A DNA stretch of 64,000 nt from positions 153,805,962 through 153,869,961 of the forward strand of contig NC_061512.1 of NCBI RefSeq assembly GCF_022539505.1. Reading direction: 5' to 3'. The position numbers were made by a program, and so were the translations under genes. This document shows, in pieces, positions 11,192 to 22,216 of the stretch (position 1 is the stretch's first letter; the number at the start of each line of letters is the position of its first letter). The notes below the pieces were generated by a model. The model was not told the origin of the DNA. It was given only the letters and a program-made list of their open reading frames with translations, and did no database searches. The DNA is from Lolium rigidum. Taxonomy: Eukaryota; Streptophyta; Magnoliopsida; Poales; Poaceae.

Positions 11192-14100
11192 TTACGATAA
11201 TTGTTTTTTGAGACAAGCAGGTGTGGCAAACGAGACGCGAGAACTCTTAAGCAACGGGGGCTCGGGGGCAGCTTCGGGCGCTTCGGGGCTTGCTGCGGAG
11301 GGCGTCGCCTTCTTCGGGAGCATCCTCCTCGTCCTCGCCGGCATCTTCTTCCTCATCATCGGAGATTTCATCCTTGATGTCGGCGGGAGGAGGAATGAAG
11401 ATGCCGGTGCGCGCGAGCCGAGCAACCCGGTACGCGCGATCCCGGTGCTTGGCGGTCAAGGCGGGGTGCTGCTAGTCGGTCGGCGCGTTGCCGCGCAAGC
11501 CGTGGAGGGCGTCGAGGTCCAGCTCCTCACTACCGGGAGCAAGCAACGCGCGGCGCTACGTCGGCTTCCGGCGCGGGCGGACGAGCGTTGCCACTCGCTG
11601 AACCTCCTACCGGCATCTTTCAGGCGCTGGGTGAGAAGGGTCAGATTCGCCAGTACCTCCTCCCCGGGCCATAAGAACTTGAAGATTTGCATGGCCACTT
11701 CCGGCACGTCGACGAGATGTCGGTCGACAGCCCTCATATGGGAGACCCGGGCGTACAGCGCAACAAGGTGGTCGTAGGCGTTCCATGGGGCATCCGGGTT
11801 GCTGACAGCATGTTCAGCCCGGAGCTCCGTTACCCTCTTGTGCGCATGCAGCTGGGAGTCCGGGAAGAGCTCTGAGAGAGGAAAAAGAAAGAAAAGGAGA
11901 ACCAGTATAAGGACATATTACCGGGAGATATAAGCTTATAAGCAAAAGGGAAGAAAAAACTTACTAGGAGCCAGCTCGTCAGCCTGGATGACCAACCGGT
12001 CAAACTCGGCCTGATCCGACGCGAGGATGGCGTTCCGGTCCTACGCCTCCTTCAGCAGCCTGGACTCCTCCGCCAGCTCCTTCTGCAGCTGCGCGCTGGC
12101 ATCGCTAAAGTCCTTCAGTGCATCGTCCAGCTTGGCCTCGCCGACAGCTTGGGCCTCCTTGAGCTCCCGCGCGTGCCGAAGCTCAGCTTGGATGAGCTGG
12201 TCCTTCAGCTCAGCAGAGATGTTCTCCCGAGCATCCGAGCCTTGCGGTGCTCGAGGGCGAGCCGCTCCTTCTCAGCTGCAATCCGCGGGAACAACAAGTC
12301 GGTAAAAGAAACCGACGAGGCTCAAGAAAGGCAAGACAAACGAACAACAAGTTGTACCTTTGAGAGCAGAGATCTGGCCGGTGAGGTCCTCAAGCGAGGC
12401 TTCCGGAAGGGCAGCTGTACAGAGAACTTGTGAAAATAGATTGATCAAAGAGACCAGTAAAAAAGAGGCTGGAAGTTGGAAACTAACCTTGGCACTTGTC
12501 GTGGGCCTCGGAAAGGTACCGGTGTTCCCACAGAAGCTTCTCAAAGAGCTGCTTCTGGGTGTCCAGGGTGCCCTGTCCAAGTCAAAAGTTCCGGTAAGGC
12601 TATGCCAGTTTTTTGTTTCAAGAAAGTTCCGCGCTAAGAACTGCGTGCTCAACCCGAAACTCGGGGACTGGCTATGCCGGTTTTTTTTTGTTTCAAGGGA
12701 GTTTCGCGCTAAGAACTGCGTGCTCAACCCGAAACTCGGGGACTGGCTATGCCGGTTTTTTGTTTCAAGGGAGTTTCGCGCTAAGAACTACGTGCTCAAC
12801 CCGAAACTCGGGGACTGGCTATGCCGGTTTTTGTTTCAAGGGAGTTTCGCGCTAAGAACTGTGTGCTCAACCCGAAACTCGGGGACTGGCTATGCCGGTT
12901 TTTTGTTTCAAGAAAGTTTCGCGCAAAGAACTGCTTACTTAACCCGAAACTCGGGGACTGTGAGGATATATCTATAAGTTGAGAGATTGAAAACCGGCAT
13001 GGATGTAAAAGAAAAAACTTTGAAGTTTACGTGTGGAGCTTACCACCACGTTGCCGCTGGCGTCGTGCCAGGCCATGTCGAACTCCTTAACGGCATGCTT
13101 GAGCCGGCTGAGATGTTGCGCCGTGCTCCGCGAGCCGGAAGGGTCCATGACCGGCAGCTTGTCCTTGCCCAGGCCGCGGGTGGCGGGAGATAGATCCGCC
13201 CGGTTCCACTTATCCGCGTATTCACGCAGCGGGCCCAAGTCAACCTCGCCATGATTGAACTCAGTGATCCGACCCAGCTGAGCGGAAGCCTTCTCGCTGG
13301 CCACAACAGCGGCGCGGCCGGCATGTAGCACCAGCGACTACGAGCCAGAAGGTAGCGAGGTCGCCGCGGTGACCACTGTAGCGAGTTGCTGAGCGGTGAA
13401 GGTGGCGCCTTCTGGGCGAGGTGGCTCGGGGGCAGGCGTAGGTTCGCCGGTTGGATGTGCCGGAGGAGGCGACGACGCGTCCTTTGCCGGCGAAGGAGCT
13501 TCCGGCACTTCCTTGGCTGGCAAAGAGGTTGCTGGCGCGGAAGGTTCCGGCATAGCCTTGGTGGGGGAAGCAGCGGCTTTCTTCTTCTTCTTCTTCTTTG
13601 GAGTGGGAGGAACCGGAGGTTCCGCCCGCTCAGCATCTTCGGTACCGGTGCCGATGTTGCTGGCGCAGGTGTCTTCAACATCTGGAGGGGAAGTGAAATC
13701 CTCCTCCGCGCATGGGGTTTGAAGGTTCAGGGGCCGCGGGTGTTTCCTCCCCGAGGGGAGGCTGGAGATTTGCCGGCACCCGAAGGTACCGGACTTGCAT
13801 AAGGAGGAGGAGAGGTTCTGGCAGCGTCCTCGGGAGCTTCCGGTCTCAAGCCTGGCGCGCTCCTGGTAAGGGTCAGGGGCGCCCTGAGAAATCAAAGTTT
13901 GAGAGTTAGAAAGAACAATAGAGCAAGGAAAGCCTCAACCGGAAGATAAAAAAGTAAGAAAGTCCGGAATCTTACCCAGCAGCGACCGGCATCTCGTGCC
14001 TGCGTTTTCTTCCATAGGGCTTATCGCCACTCTTCTTTTTGAGGCGCTTGGCGGGAGGAGCTTCGCTGGGGCCGGCCTCAGGGGCCGGAGCCTTATTCTT

Positions 14101-15645
14101 CCGCCCCCGGGAGACCAGGTAGTCCAGGAACTCCTGGCCAACTTCGGCCGCCAGGGGAGCCACGTGCTCCACGACCTGAGGGTTCGCACCGGCTGAGCGA
14201 AGATCTACAAAGAAATAGTTTATAAGGAAAAAGAGATGAACAATATACCTTGAGGATAACGACCTCGTCGTCAGAACCGGAATCGTTTGCCGGATGAGGA
14301 GTTGAAAAGTTACCGAGGTGCCTGACGTGCGTCGGACCCATCTTGTGTCTCCCTTCACGTAGGGGTCAGCGTTGCAGTCGTCGTGGAAACGCCGGTTGGG
14401 GGCGTAAGACGGCAGCTCTTCCCTGCCGATCCGGGAGAAGTTCTGCAACGCAAAGAACTAAGTCATCAGAACAAAAGATTCACAAATACACCGGTAAAAG
14501 GTCTTTCGAAGACCCCGAGATCTTACTCGGAGCGGAGGAGAGTTGCTGCGGCTATAAGGGAGCAGCCCGTATTTTCCGCTGGGCTTCAGCATGTTCTGGC
14601 AAATCTGCTTGGCCTTAAGGACCAAGTCAGGGGCGCTCAGCGAGTGGGTGGTAATTCTTGTCGGGTCCATCCGGCCTGACATCTGGCAGATCTTATGAGC
14701 GCGGAGCTGAAGGGGCAGTACCCGGCGCGAGAGAAAAAGCATGACCAGGTCATCCGTGCAGAGGTTGGTCTCCATCTTGTTCTTCTCGATGAAAAGGGCC
14801 ACCCGCTTGGACTCCTTATCGTCCTTAGGATTGTGGAGCCAATTCTTCATGCTGGGAGGCCTGGGTACATATTCTGGAAGGTTGATGAAGTCTTCAGGTC
14901 CACCGTTCCAGACGTAGAAAAAATATCTCTGCCAGGTCCAGACAGATTCCAGACCGGAGAGCTTGTAGAAGCAGCTCCCTTGGCGGGGCGAGAGGATGCA
15001 GCCCTCGTACCGAACGAACGGCTTGGGGTGCGGAAGATTCTTATCTTGGATAGAATTCTTCCGGAGATAATAGAAAAAGGAGAAGTTATCTACAGAAGGA
15101 GTGATACCGGCGTATCCCTCCATGAAAGCAGTAAAGGAAGAAAGGTAGAAGATGGAGTTGCCCGGAAGATGATGGGGCTGGAGTTCATAGAAATCAAGAA
15201 AGCGCCGGAAGAAGTCCGACGCCGGAAGGCCTAAACCGCGCTCAAAATGGGCGGAAAAGACAACATACTCACCGGGCTGAGGCTCTGGCTGCCGCTCCTC
15301 GCCAGGAATACGGCACCAAACCTCTTCCGGTATTCTCCGGGACCGGTAGAGCCAATCGATTTCTGCCTGAGTCACGTCGGAGCCCATCCAGGCCCCGCGC
15401 GTATAAGAATCAAGGTTGATAGCGGAAGAATGGGCAGCGGCGCCCTGGCTCGAACTGTCGGCTTCTTTTCCTAGATCACCAGTAGCTTGAGCGGAGATAC
15501 CGGTAACTTCTTCGGTCTGGGCGAGGTCCTCCTCGAGCCCGTCGGTGGCTTGGTCAACCGGAATTTCTTCTCCGGAAGAGGTAGAGGGGCTCTCGCTATT
15601 GTGGGTGCTAGCGGAGAGTTACGGAAGGGAATCCTCTGAAGACAT
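11192..15645 (-). pseudogene. antisense spliced gene of the Tat-like element (PF04195-type protein), copy 1
   Basis: The start is ATG at 15645, but codon 9 is a TAA, so this copy is broken at once. The main exon (15387-14527) keeps the retroelement domain of PF04195 type: EIDWLYRSRRIPEEVWCRIP, FERGLGLPASDFFRRFLDFY, WQRYFFYVW and a C-terminal MSGRMDPTRITTH. Further exons with good splice sites are 14442-14249 and 14204-13976 (basic, KRLKKKSGDKPYGRKRR, a likely nuclear signal). Then follow a Pro/Ala/Lys-rich linker with a poly-Lys run (about 13700-13340), a second conserved block (13330-13040), coiled-coil exons (12330-12040) and a C-terminal part ending in an acidic EDEEDAPEEGD-type tail (11740-11192). 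Its role in the element is unknown. It is transcribed opposite to the retroelement RNA. Confidence 0.72.
12600..12960. repeat. minisatellite, five units of about 70 bp, copy 1
   Basis: Five tandem units share GTTTCAAGGGAGTTTCGCGC, AACCCGAAACTCGGGGACTG and GGCTATGCCGG. Length differs mainly in a T tract. The array lies in an intron of the antisense gene and reads as one open frame on the plus strand. Such arrays in the 3' untranslated part of Tat elements are known seeds of satellite DNA. Confidence 0.9.
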
Positions 15646-16119
15646 ACTTCACTAAGTTCGGAACCTAGCTACAAACTGTTTTCCCAAAATCTATCCCTTC
15701 GCGAAGATCTACGAGTAAGAGAAAAAAACAAAAGAAAAGAGGAGATAAATACTCTACCGGCCCAAGAACAATGCGGCAAAGAGGGAAAAGGGTACACCGT
15801 CCGCGAAACCAACCTGAGGGCAACGGTGGACGACGGAGTCGACGGTCCACCGGAGTTCGGAGAGTAGGCGGTTGAGGGCGGCGAACGGAGAAAAAGAAGA
15901 GGAAGTCGTGGCGATGCTCTGAGCGGAGGAAGTAGAAGGCTTTGGTGGATCTCGACGGGAGCAGGCGAACAAGCTCTGCGGTACTCCTTCGGGAGGTTCG
16001 CCGGAGAGCAAGGGCTCGACGGCGGACGGAAGCTCTGAGAGTTCAAGAGGTAGAGGGCTTGAACTGGCAGAGGTTGGAGACGAAGTGAGTGTGGGCGACG
16101 CAGGGGAACCGTCGCGTCC

Positions 16120-16127
16120 CTTATATA
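16120..16127 (-). promoter_or_regulatory. TATA box of the antisense gene, copy 1
   Basis: TATATAAG on the minus strand lies about 470 bases upstream of the antisense ATG at 15645 and outside the LTR. It is conserved at 27150-27157 in copy 2. This suggests that the antisense gene has its own promoter. Confidence 0.5.
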
Positions 16128-16609
16128 CTGAGAGGCTTAGTGGGCCGCGGTGCGACTTGGCCCGTTTCGCTTTGCCCGTGGGCCGCCACGTGGCGTAAAG
16201 CTACACGCGTAAAAACAAGGTGCCATACGGAGGCCGCAAGGATCTGGAGCGGCGGTAAGGATCCGGTGCGGTGCATTAAATGTGAGCGCGGGAGTCGAAG
16301 GGAAGTGACCCCTGACACTGGTGCGTCAGAAACAGTGGGCATGTCTCTGACAGGCACTGTTTCCGAGATATTCTCGACTCCGTCGAGGAAGATTTAATGG
16401 CAAAGCAACCGGAAAAGTATACCGGAAGCTTTTGCTGAGTCCGGTATGATGAGATGGTTTCGGCTAGAAGCCGGAAGGTTTGTTCGAAGAGATATGGTGA
16501 TGTGGTTTCGGCAGAGACGCCGGAAGGTTTTAAACCGGTACTTTAATATAGGAACCTGGCATGGTCCATCGGGTAGAATCCGCCGGACTATACCAGCTTC
16601 GGGGACTAA

Positions 16610-17294
16610 TGTTGGGGGGATGACCCCCGGTATGCCAAAGACATGGCAAACTAGCCTTGTTTAGGCTGTTGAGGTACCGGTTTAAAGATTATTCCGGATA
16701 ACAAAGTTAAGTTCGTGGTTAAGTGAAACAATACCGGTATCCCAGAAGGGGTATACCGGAATACGCTAAAAAGGTACCGAAGTACCGGCACAAGCCACAC
16801 TGTAGCACGTCGGCAGTCTGGTCAAAGATTCTCTCAAGGACTAAAGGACAAGGATGAGCAAAGCACATTAGCTTTAATCGAAGCTCTGAAGCCAAAGCAG
16901 AAGATGACGTAAAAGCTATCGGAGGATGTCACCTTCCCTGATTAAAGACATACCGGTGTCGCCTGGTGCCAAAGAGGCTTTGTAAAGTAGTTTGTCTAGT
17001 CAAAGATGCCATTAGGGTTTCTTCCCGTGTAAGTCACCCTCTCCCCTATATAAGGAGATGGAGCACACCCTTGCGCGGGGTACTTGTTAGACAGATGATG
17101 AGTTAGAGTTAGAGAGATAGTGCTTGTAATGTGCTTCTTCAACCTCTGGCCAAGGCCAAGTTCATCAATAAAGATACCGGCGTTCCATCCGAATTCCATC
17201 CTTGTGTAACCAAAACCCTCCCCCGAATCCTCTAGGGTACATTTGACCCCAACTCAAGCCATCCCATGGCATCTGTCTGTTCACCACGACGACA
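16610..17294 (+). repeat. 3' LTR of the Tat-like element, copy 1
   Basis: 685 bp, TGTTGGGGGG...ACGACGACA, with CTATATAAG at about 17046. It matches 27640-28324 with only a few percent of differences by eye, and is related to the LTR at 6330-7046. The GGGGG-ATGA-CCCCC hairpin is at its first bases. Confidence 0.9.
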
Positions 17295-18608
17295 TGAAGT
17301 TTCAGAGAAGCATGTCACAGATCTTCAGTTGGTAGATTTTATCCAGTATGGCCCACAAAATAATAAGGGGAAGGTATGATAACAATGCAAAATACCTATT
17401 TGATCATTTTTTTTTTGCACATCCGAATCTAAAATACTAATTTGCTTTATGCTTGCAGAATGGGAAGCCTTTGCTGCGAAATATGAAGGAGGGTAGAATC
17501 TTAAATTGGAATGTGCTACTGAAGATCCTCTTTGCATCCTTCAAGAAGCATTCGAGAAGGTGAATCCAAATTATGTGGTTACCACCGATCATGATATGAA
17601 TTTACGTATACACTTACTAATTACTGTTGATCATGACAGGAATACAAGATCCATGGTACTAAGAATGTGTCAGCTAATGGTGTACTTACATGGTATGTGC
17701 TATGCTACAAGCTGCACAATATTGGGCTCAAAACTAGAGAAAATGACAGTTTCCTTGGCATACTCAAAGATACTAATCTTCTTTTTCTTTGACTGGTATA
17801 GAGAGATACTAATCTGATCATTACTTGTATAGATGTATTAATTCATGTCAAAAGAAAGCAGAGCAACAGTTATATATTGGGTGAGAGTAATTCTCCTGGT
17901 TATCCATTGCTCCTAATTTTTTAAATTCAAATCTTATGTTGTAGCGCTCGTCTGGTATGATTTATTGAGAGGCTAAGAGCTCCAGAGCTGGTATTATTGG
18001 AAACCATTTTTTCACCAAACACATAAAAGGAAGTATATTATGCTTGACAAATGATTCAATCTATATGTGATATATGTACTTTAAATAGACTTGAGGGAGC
18101 ATCTGTTTCATCCTACACATGAGAGTCACGGGCAGTATGTAACATGTTAGGCGAGATGAAAATATTTTTTTAGATTTTCACCTCAAAGTTGTATGTAACA
18201 TAACCATCCTTATAGCTGCACTGACGACTTTCCAAATTGCTTACAGTTTTTGATAACTTTAGAGATGCACGGTCAATCAAGAAGGTCACAACTACGCATA
18301 ATGTTCTTTTCTAATGTAGAAGGAGCATTTTGCCATCAAAAAAATGGAGCACAGATGATGCTTCCATGTCCGACAGAGAAAAAAATGTACAAAACTGGAT
18401 ATGGCGCCCAACCATTCACGGGAACTGATTCGAATGCTCATAATCTTTCAGAATGGTCTACCACTTCTGAATCATCAGTGTTGCCTGATTTGTTTGAAAT
18501 TTTAATATCCTTGATGTATTTGAAATTTTCATAGTAGTTGTGAATTATATATGTGTATTGAGAAATTAAATTTAAGGACCCGTGACAACGCACGGGCATT
18601 TGTACTAG
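17295..18608 (+). mobile_element. Helitron-like segment with captured exons, copy 1
   Basis: The 3' end is CTAG at 18605-18608, followed by T. A stem-loop CCCGTG...CACGGG (18579-18596) lies 8 bases upstream; this is the standard Helitron end. To its right the phytochrome reading resumes, so the element entered phytochrome exon 2. At the left, plus-strand exon-like pieces have proper splice borders: one ending at 17373 with a GT donor, one at 17459-17559 flanked by AG and GT (NGKPLLRNMKEGRILNW), and further pieces near 17640-17700 and 18250-18530. The source gene was not recognised. The 5' end is not visible because the Gypsy LTR starts at once to the left. Confidence 0.68.
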
Positions 18609-18763
18609 TACAACCGAATACTGCAGTGATGAGACCATCCTCATTTTTCGTTCTGTTCACTCATAGAAGACACACAATGTACTTCCAACTTCGGGCGAAG
18701 AAGTCAAATGGGGACGTTTCTATTTCTTCACCAGATAATGCACTGTTGATAACATGAACAATA

Positions 18764-19158
18764 GAGGCCGAGCTACATGTAGCTCTTTATTTTCAAAAAA
18801 TCTTAAGTCATATTTTTAAGTTCCAAAAAAATTTGAAAAAAAATCTTAGATGTAGCCAATGATGAAATCTACAAACATGCAAAATCTCATTGTTAAATTC
18901 ATAGTATTTTAGGCTACACAAAAATGATAAATGTGTGGATCTGAGAATAGTGAATAGTGCACATTTCAAAACTATAAAACCTGTCAGATTTTGCCATTTT
19001 TCTGTAGTCAACGATACAAAGAATTTCACATTGAAATTTTGCATGTTTGTAGATTTCATCATTGTCTACATCCAAGATTTTTTTTCAGATTTTTTTAAAA
19101 CTTAAAAAACTATGATTCCGAATTTTAAAAAATAAAGGGCTACATATAGCTCGGCCTC
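18764..19158. mobile_element. inverted-repeat MITE in phytochrome exon 2, copy 1
   Basis: The 395-bp element has ends GAGGCCGAGCTACATGTAGC and GCTATATGTAGCTCGGCCTC in inverted orientation, about 30 bp long. An AT-rich inside has further inverted blocks (GATGAAATCTACAAACATGC and its complement). Phytochrome reading continues on both sides. No clear target duplication was seen, so no superfamily is given. Confidence 0.8.
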
Positions 19159-19436
19159 CGTTTGCAGTTTTCGGGAGGCATTGCTACTATCGAACACTTG
19201 AACAAGAAGCATCTTATCAAGCACTTCAATCTCTGTGCCACCTAGTCAACTTGGTTATTGCAGCATTCCACTCAGAAGCCCATCCATATTCATCAACCTC
19301 AAATATAGGAGAAATGAGTGGATTCGGGTTGTGAATCATTGCCTTGTAGTCTCCCTCGAGGGTAAATACAGAAAACAAATAGAACAAGCTTACTCGCCCT
19401 GTAAAGCTAGATATAGCATCCTACGCACAACTAGTA

Positions 19437-19800
19437 GAGCACCCACAATGTGTAGCTAAAAGTGGTTCCAAATTTACCTTTTAGGTTTTGGAACTAGTTC
19501 CCTACATTGTAGAGGTAGTTCAAATCAGAGAAAAGAGGGAATCGGAGCAACTAGCTAGCTGCTCTGGTGCCAAATCTGTTGATGAAATAAAGAATAGAGT
19601 TTCAGCCCGGTGGGGAAGAAAGAGATGGGTGAGGAGAGAGAGCTGCTGAGAGGGGAAAACCTATTTTATACTAGTTATGTCAGACCCACACGGTACAAAT
19701 AATTTGGAACTAGCGATACTGTGAAGGTATTGCCATATTGCACTCCGTAGCAAGATTCTTGTTTGTGTCAGATTTGGCGATCTATACATTGTGGATGCCC
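19437..19800. mobile_element. Tourist-like MITE in the phytochrome gene, copy 1
   Basis: The 364-bp element has inverted ends GAGCACCCACAATGTGTAG and GGGCATCCACAATGTATAG and is flanked by GTA on both sides (19434-19436 and 19801-19803). Removing it and one GTA joins the phytochrome codons before and after (ESS to [12 protein letters not shown]). The ends resemble PIF/Harbinger-type MITEs, although the 3-bp duplication is GTA rather than the usual TWA. Confidence 0.8.
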
Positions 19801-21919
19801 GTATAGAAGATTCCTCCACAAGGGTAAGTATGTGTCTTCTTGTATCATCATCAGCTCTTAGCCCTGTCAATTCCGCTGCTTTCTGATTCCACCCATTGAC
19901 AAGTCCATTGCCATCTATTGCCAAGATTGGAACGGTTGTTGTTTCCATTAGACGAAACATTTCACTGGTTATTTAAATTCGGCAAGCCCATCATGTTTGA
20001 GATCAGCAATCTAGTTATCTAAATTAGCTTCCCAGGTTGGCTTGATGGTATCATTGAACATCCCTCGAAGTATAAGTTGCAATGAATGAATAGCATCCAT
20101 CTGATAATCAGTCCAAGACAAACTCTTCATCTTGGCAACTTCAAGGAATGCTTTGAAAGACAACCTAGGCTGCAACTTTCTGTTGCCATCCATGCCCGAC
20201 GGATCATTGTTTGCACCTCCCCATCTGATCACATCAGCTGTACATGACCTGAACCAAAAAAGGGCATCCTTTGAGTTGATCTTAGCCACTGCCATTCCAC
20301 AAATCCTATCACAGAGAGCAGAAGCTCCTGGATAGCCAGGATCATGGAGGCTCTCTGTACACAGGCCAGTGGAATCCCTGTGAACTTCTGACAGCCATAA
20401 AGAAATATCACGTATCTGAGACTCAGTTGGGGCATTACACAGGCGCCATACTTTGCCCCCATACAAAAGAGCAGCACCATCACAGTTGACCAGGTCCATG
20501 ATATTGGGTGTCCCTGATACTATAGTCATGGGAGAGGCTTCTCTGAACAGCATCTCATAGAGAACTGTTTGCACCCTCAGTATCTTCTTCTCGTGCAACT
20601 TTTCCTCTAATTCAAACTCGTTGTTGACATGGACAGAAAACACATGTGCTACGAACTCACAAGCATAACGCAGCGGCAAAGGGACATACCTGGGGCTCTC
20701 ATGGTGGCAAACAAGGAGGCCCCATAGTTTCTTCTTCTGCTGCTGCTGTTGTTGTGCTGGTTGTTCAGAATCGATTTCATCATCCTCTTCATTATCATTA
20801 ACCACAACAGCCATGACAAGGGATGCAATCGAGCTCATGTTCTCCATATACTGAACGTGACAACCGTGTGGGGCCCTGAGTGCTGAATCCAACAAGCTAA
20901 TATCAAAGGGGAGTGCCTCATCTTCGATGACCTTTATGGATCTCGCATGGCAATCACAAATCATCCTTACCCTGTTATTCATGAAAAGAAACCTGGATAC
21001 TTGAGGGATATCCGTGGCTGGATAGTGCAGACCTAGATAAGTCTCAAGACCAGACTTTCTGATCTCGGCAAAGACCTCGCCATGCTCATCTTCATGAAAC
21101 TTATAAGCCATAACCCTATCATATCCTGTAAGATCAAAGATTTCCTTAACCACAGTATTGCATAGCACTTTCATGCTTCCACCTGGCAGTGACTGGATTT
21201 TGGAGATTGCCTTGGCAGCAAGCTTGTAAGACTGCAAATCCCCAACAGCAGTGCCAGGAAATTCTATAGACTTCACAGGCTCAAAGTCTACCACCAAACA
21301 ACCAGTTGCTCGATGAGCAATGGCATAGAAACACTTTCCTGAGGTCTGGCATTGAACTGAGACAGGATTGAGCAAAGAAACATCAGCAAACCCTAGTGCC
21401 CTATGCAGTTCCGTGGCACCTTGGTCAGTGAAAAGAGACCGTAGATTTGTACCAATAACTAGCCTTGGGGGATCATCAACACTAGGTTCTTCATGGCTGA
21501 CCGTTGTTAGCATTTCTGGCGCGTTCTCACTGAACGCGATAACACTGAAGCTCTTCTCATCAAGGACCAACAAGCAACCAAATGGTTGGATCATCTTTCC
21601 ATTCTGAATGTGCTGCAAGTAGGCTATGACCCTCTCCGACCGCCCAGGCTGCACAGGTGGAGCGGTCCGCTGGCCTTCAACCATCTTGGAATAGTCGAAG
21701 TATTCACCAGATTCTTCATATGCAGCGTTGAGCTCAGCATCAAGTTCTGTTTTTGCTAATACCCTTACCCGGGAGCTCTGGCCGTTCCTGCTGGAAGAGC
21801 TGGAAATAGGCCTTGACGAAGACATTTCCTGCTTCAAGTACTTGAACCACTCAACAGTCGTATATGCACTCCTGCTGTACATATAAATGAGAAGTGTTAA
21901 ATACTAATTATATTAAAGA

Positions 21920-22019
21920 NNNNNNNNNNNNNNNNNNNNNNNNNNNNNNNNNNNNNNNNNNNNNNNNNNNNNNNNNNNNNNNNNNNNNNNNNNNNNNNNN
22001 NNNNNNNNNNNNNNNNNNN
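21920..22019. other. assembly gap of 100 N
   Basis: Exactly 100 Ns, a conventional placeholder of unknown true length. It lies at the junction of the two duplicated segments. The missing DNA probably includes another copy of the transposon found at 32907 and the left part of copy 2. Confidence 0.98.
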
Positions 22020-22216
22020 GATGCGGAAACAAATCCGGAATCTTCACTCAGTGCAAGATCAAAGCAAACAAGAAGAGCAAACTAATAAAGGTGCATACCA
22101 ACATAACATAATAAGTTACCGGTATATCATATAAGATGCCGGTATAGTTAAGAGTGGCACAATCAAAATATTTAAAGTATTTGGTTACATCACACACCCG
22201 GCATACCGGGGGAATT

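Larger units (their letters stand above)
10953..17294 (+). mobile_element. 3' half of a Tat-like Gypsy element with antisense gene (copy 1)
   Basis: The plus strand ends in a complete LTR at 16610-17294 preceded by a purine-rich tract (CTTCGGGGACTAA). Upstream lies a spliced antisense gene whose first exon carries the putative gypsy-type transposon domain (PF04195 type), plus an intronic minisatellite. Gag and pol are absent, either removed or left of the Athila-like LTR that ends at 10952. An additional antisense gene between pol and the 3' LTR is a known trait of several Tat-lineage elements; the assignment follows from this. Confidence 0.8.
18609..21825 (-). pseudogene. PHYA: phytochrome A pseudogene, copy 1
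   Basis: The frame 21825-20011 encodes 604 residues that read like the N-terminal photosensory module of grass phytochrome A: Ser-rich start, PAS, GAF with PATDIPQ (269-275) and the chromophore Cys at 322 in [10 protein letters not shown], then the PHY domain. The start at 21825 is chosen by homology to grass PHYA; an in-frame extension to 21882 is probably untranslated leader. A TAG at codon 605 stops copy 1. A one-base frameshift follows near 19975 (shared with copy 2), then sequence homologous to residues of about 620-680, interrupted by a MITE (19437-19800). Exon 2 fragments at 19395-19159 and 18763-18609 (INSALSGEEIE, GLITAVFG) are split by a second MITE and cut by the Helitron-like element. 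The histidine-kinase-related part is absent. Confidence 0.9.
10997..21919. repeat. tandem segmental duplication, copy 1
   Basis: This stretch matches 22020-32903 from end to end in the same orientation: Tat-like Gypsy 3' half, Helitron-like segment, phytochrome A pseudogene and two MITEs at the same sites. The copies differ by scattered substitutions and small indels. The two phytochrome frames differ at about 16 of 604 residues. The left limit is set only by the start of copy 2 after the N gap, so the duplication may extend further left. Confidence 0.93.

Noticed and set aside
12600..12960. CRISPR-like array
   Set aside because: Units are contiguous without unique spacers, and the host is a plant.
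12360..12977. 205-residue plus-strand frame over the minisatellite
   Set aside because: Open only because the units are close to multiples of three; it is antisense to the element's gene and lacks any domain.
20011..21882. phytochrome start at 21882
   Set aside because: The 19 extra residues do not resemble known PHYA, copy 2 has a stop in that stretch, and an AG acceptor lies upstream, so it is leader.
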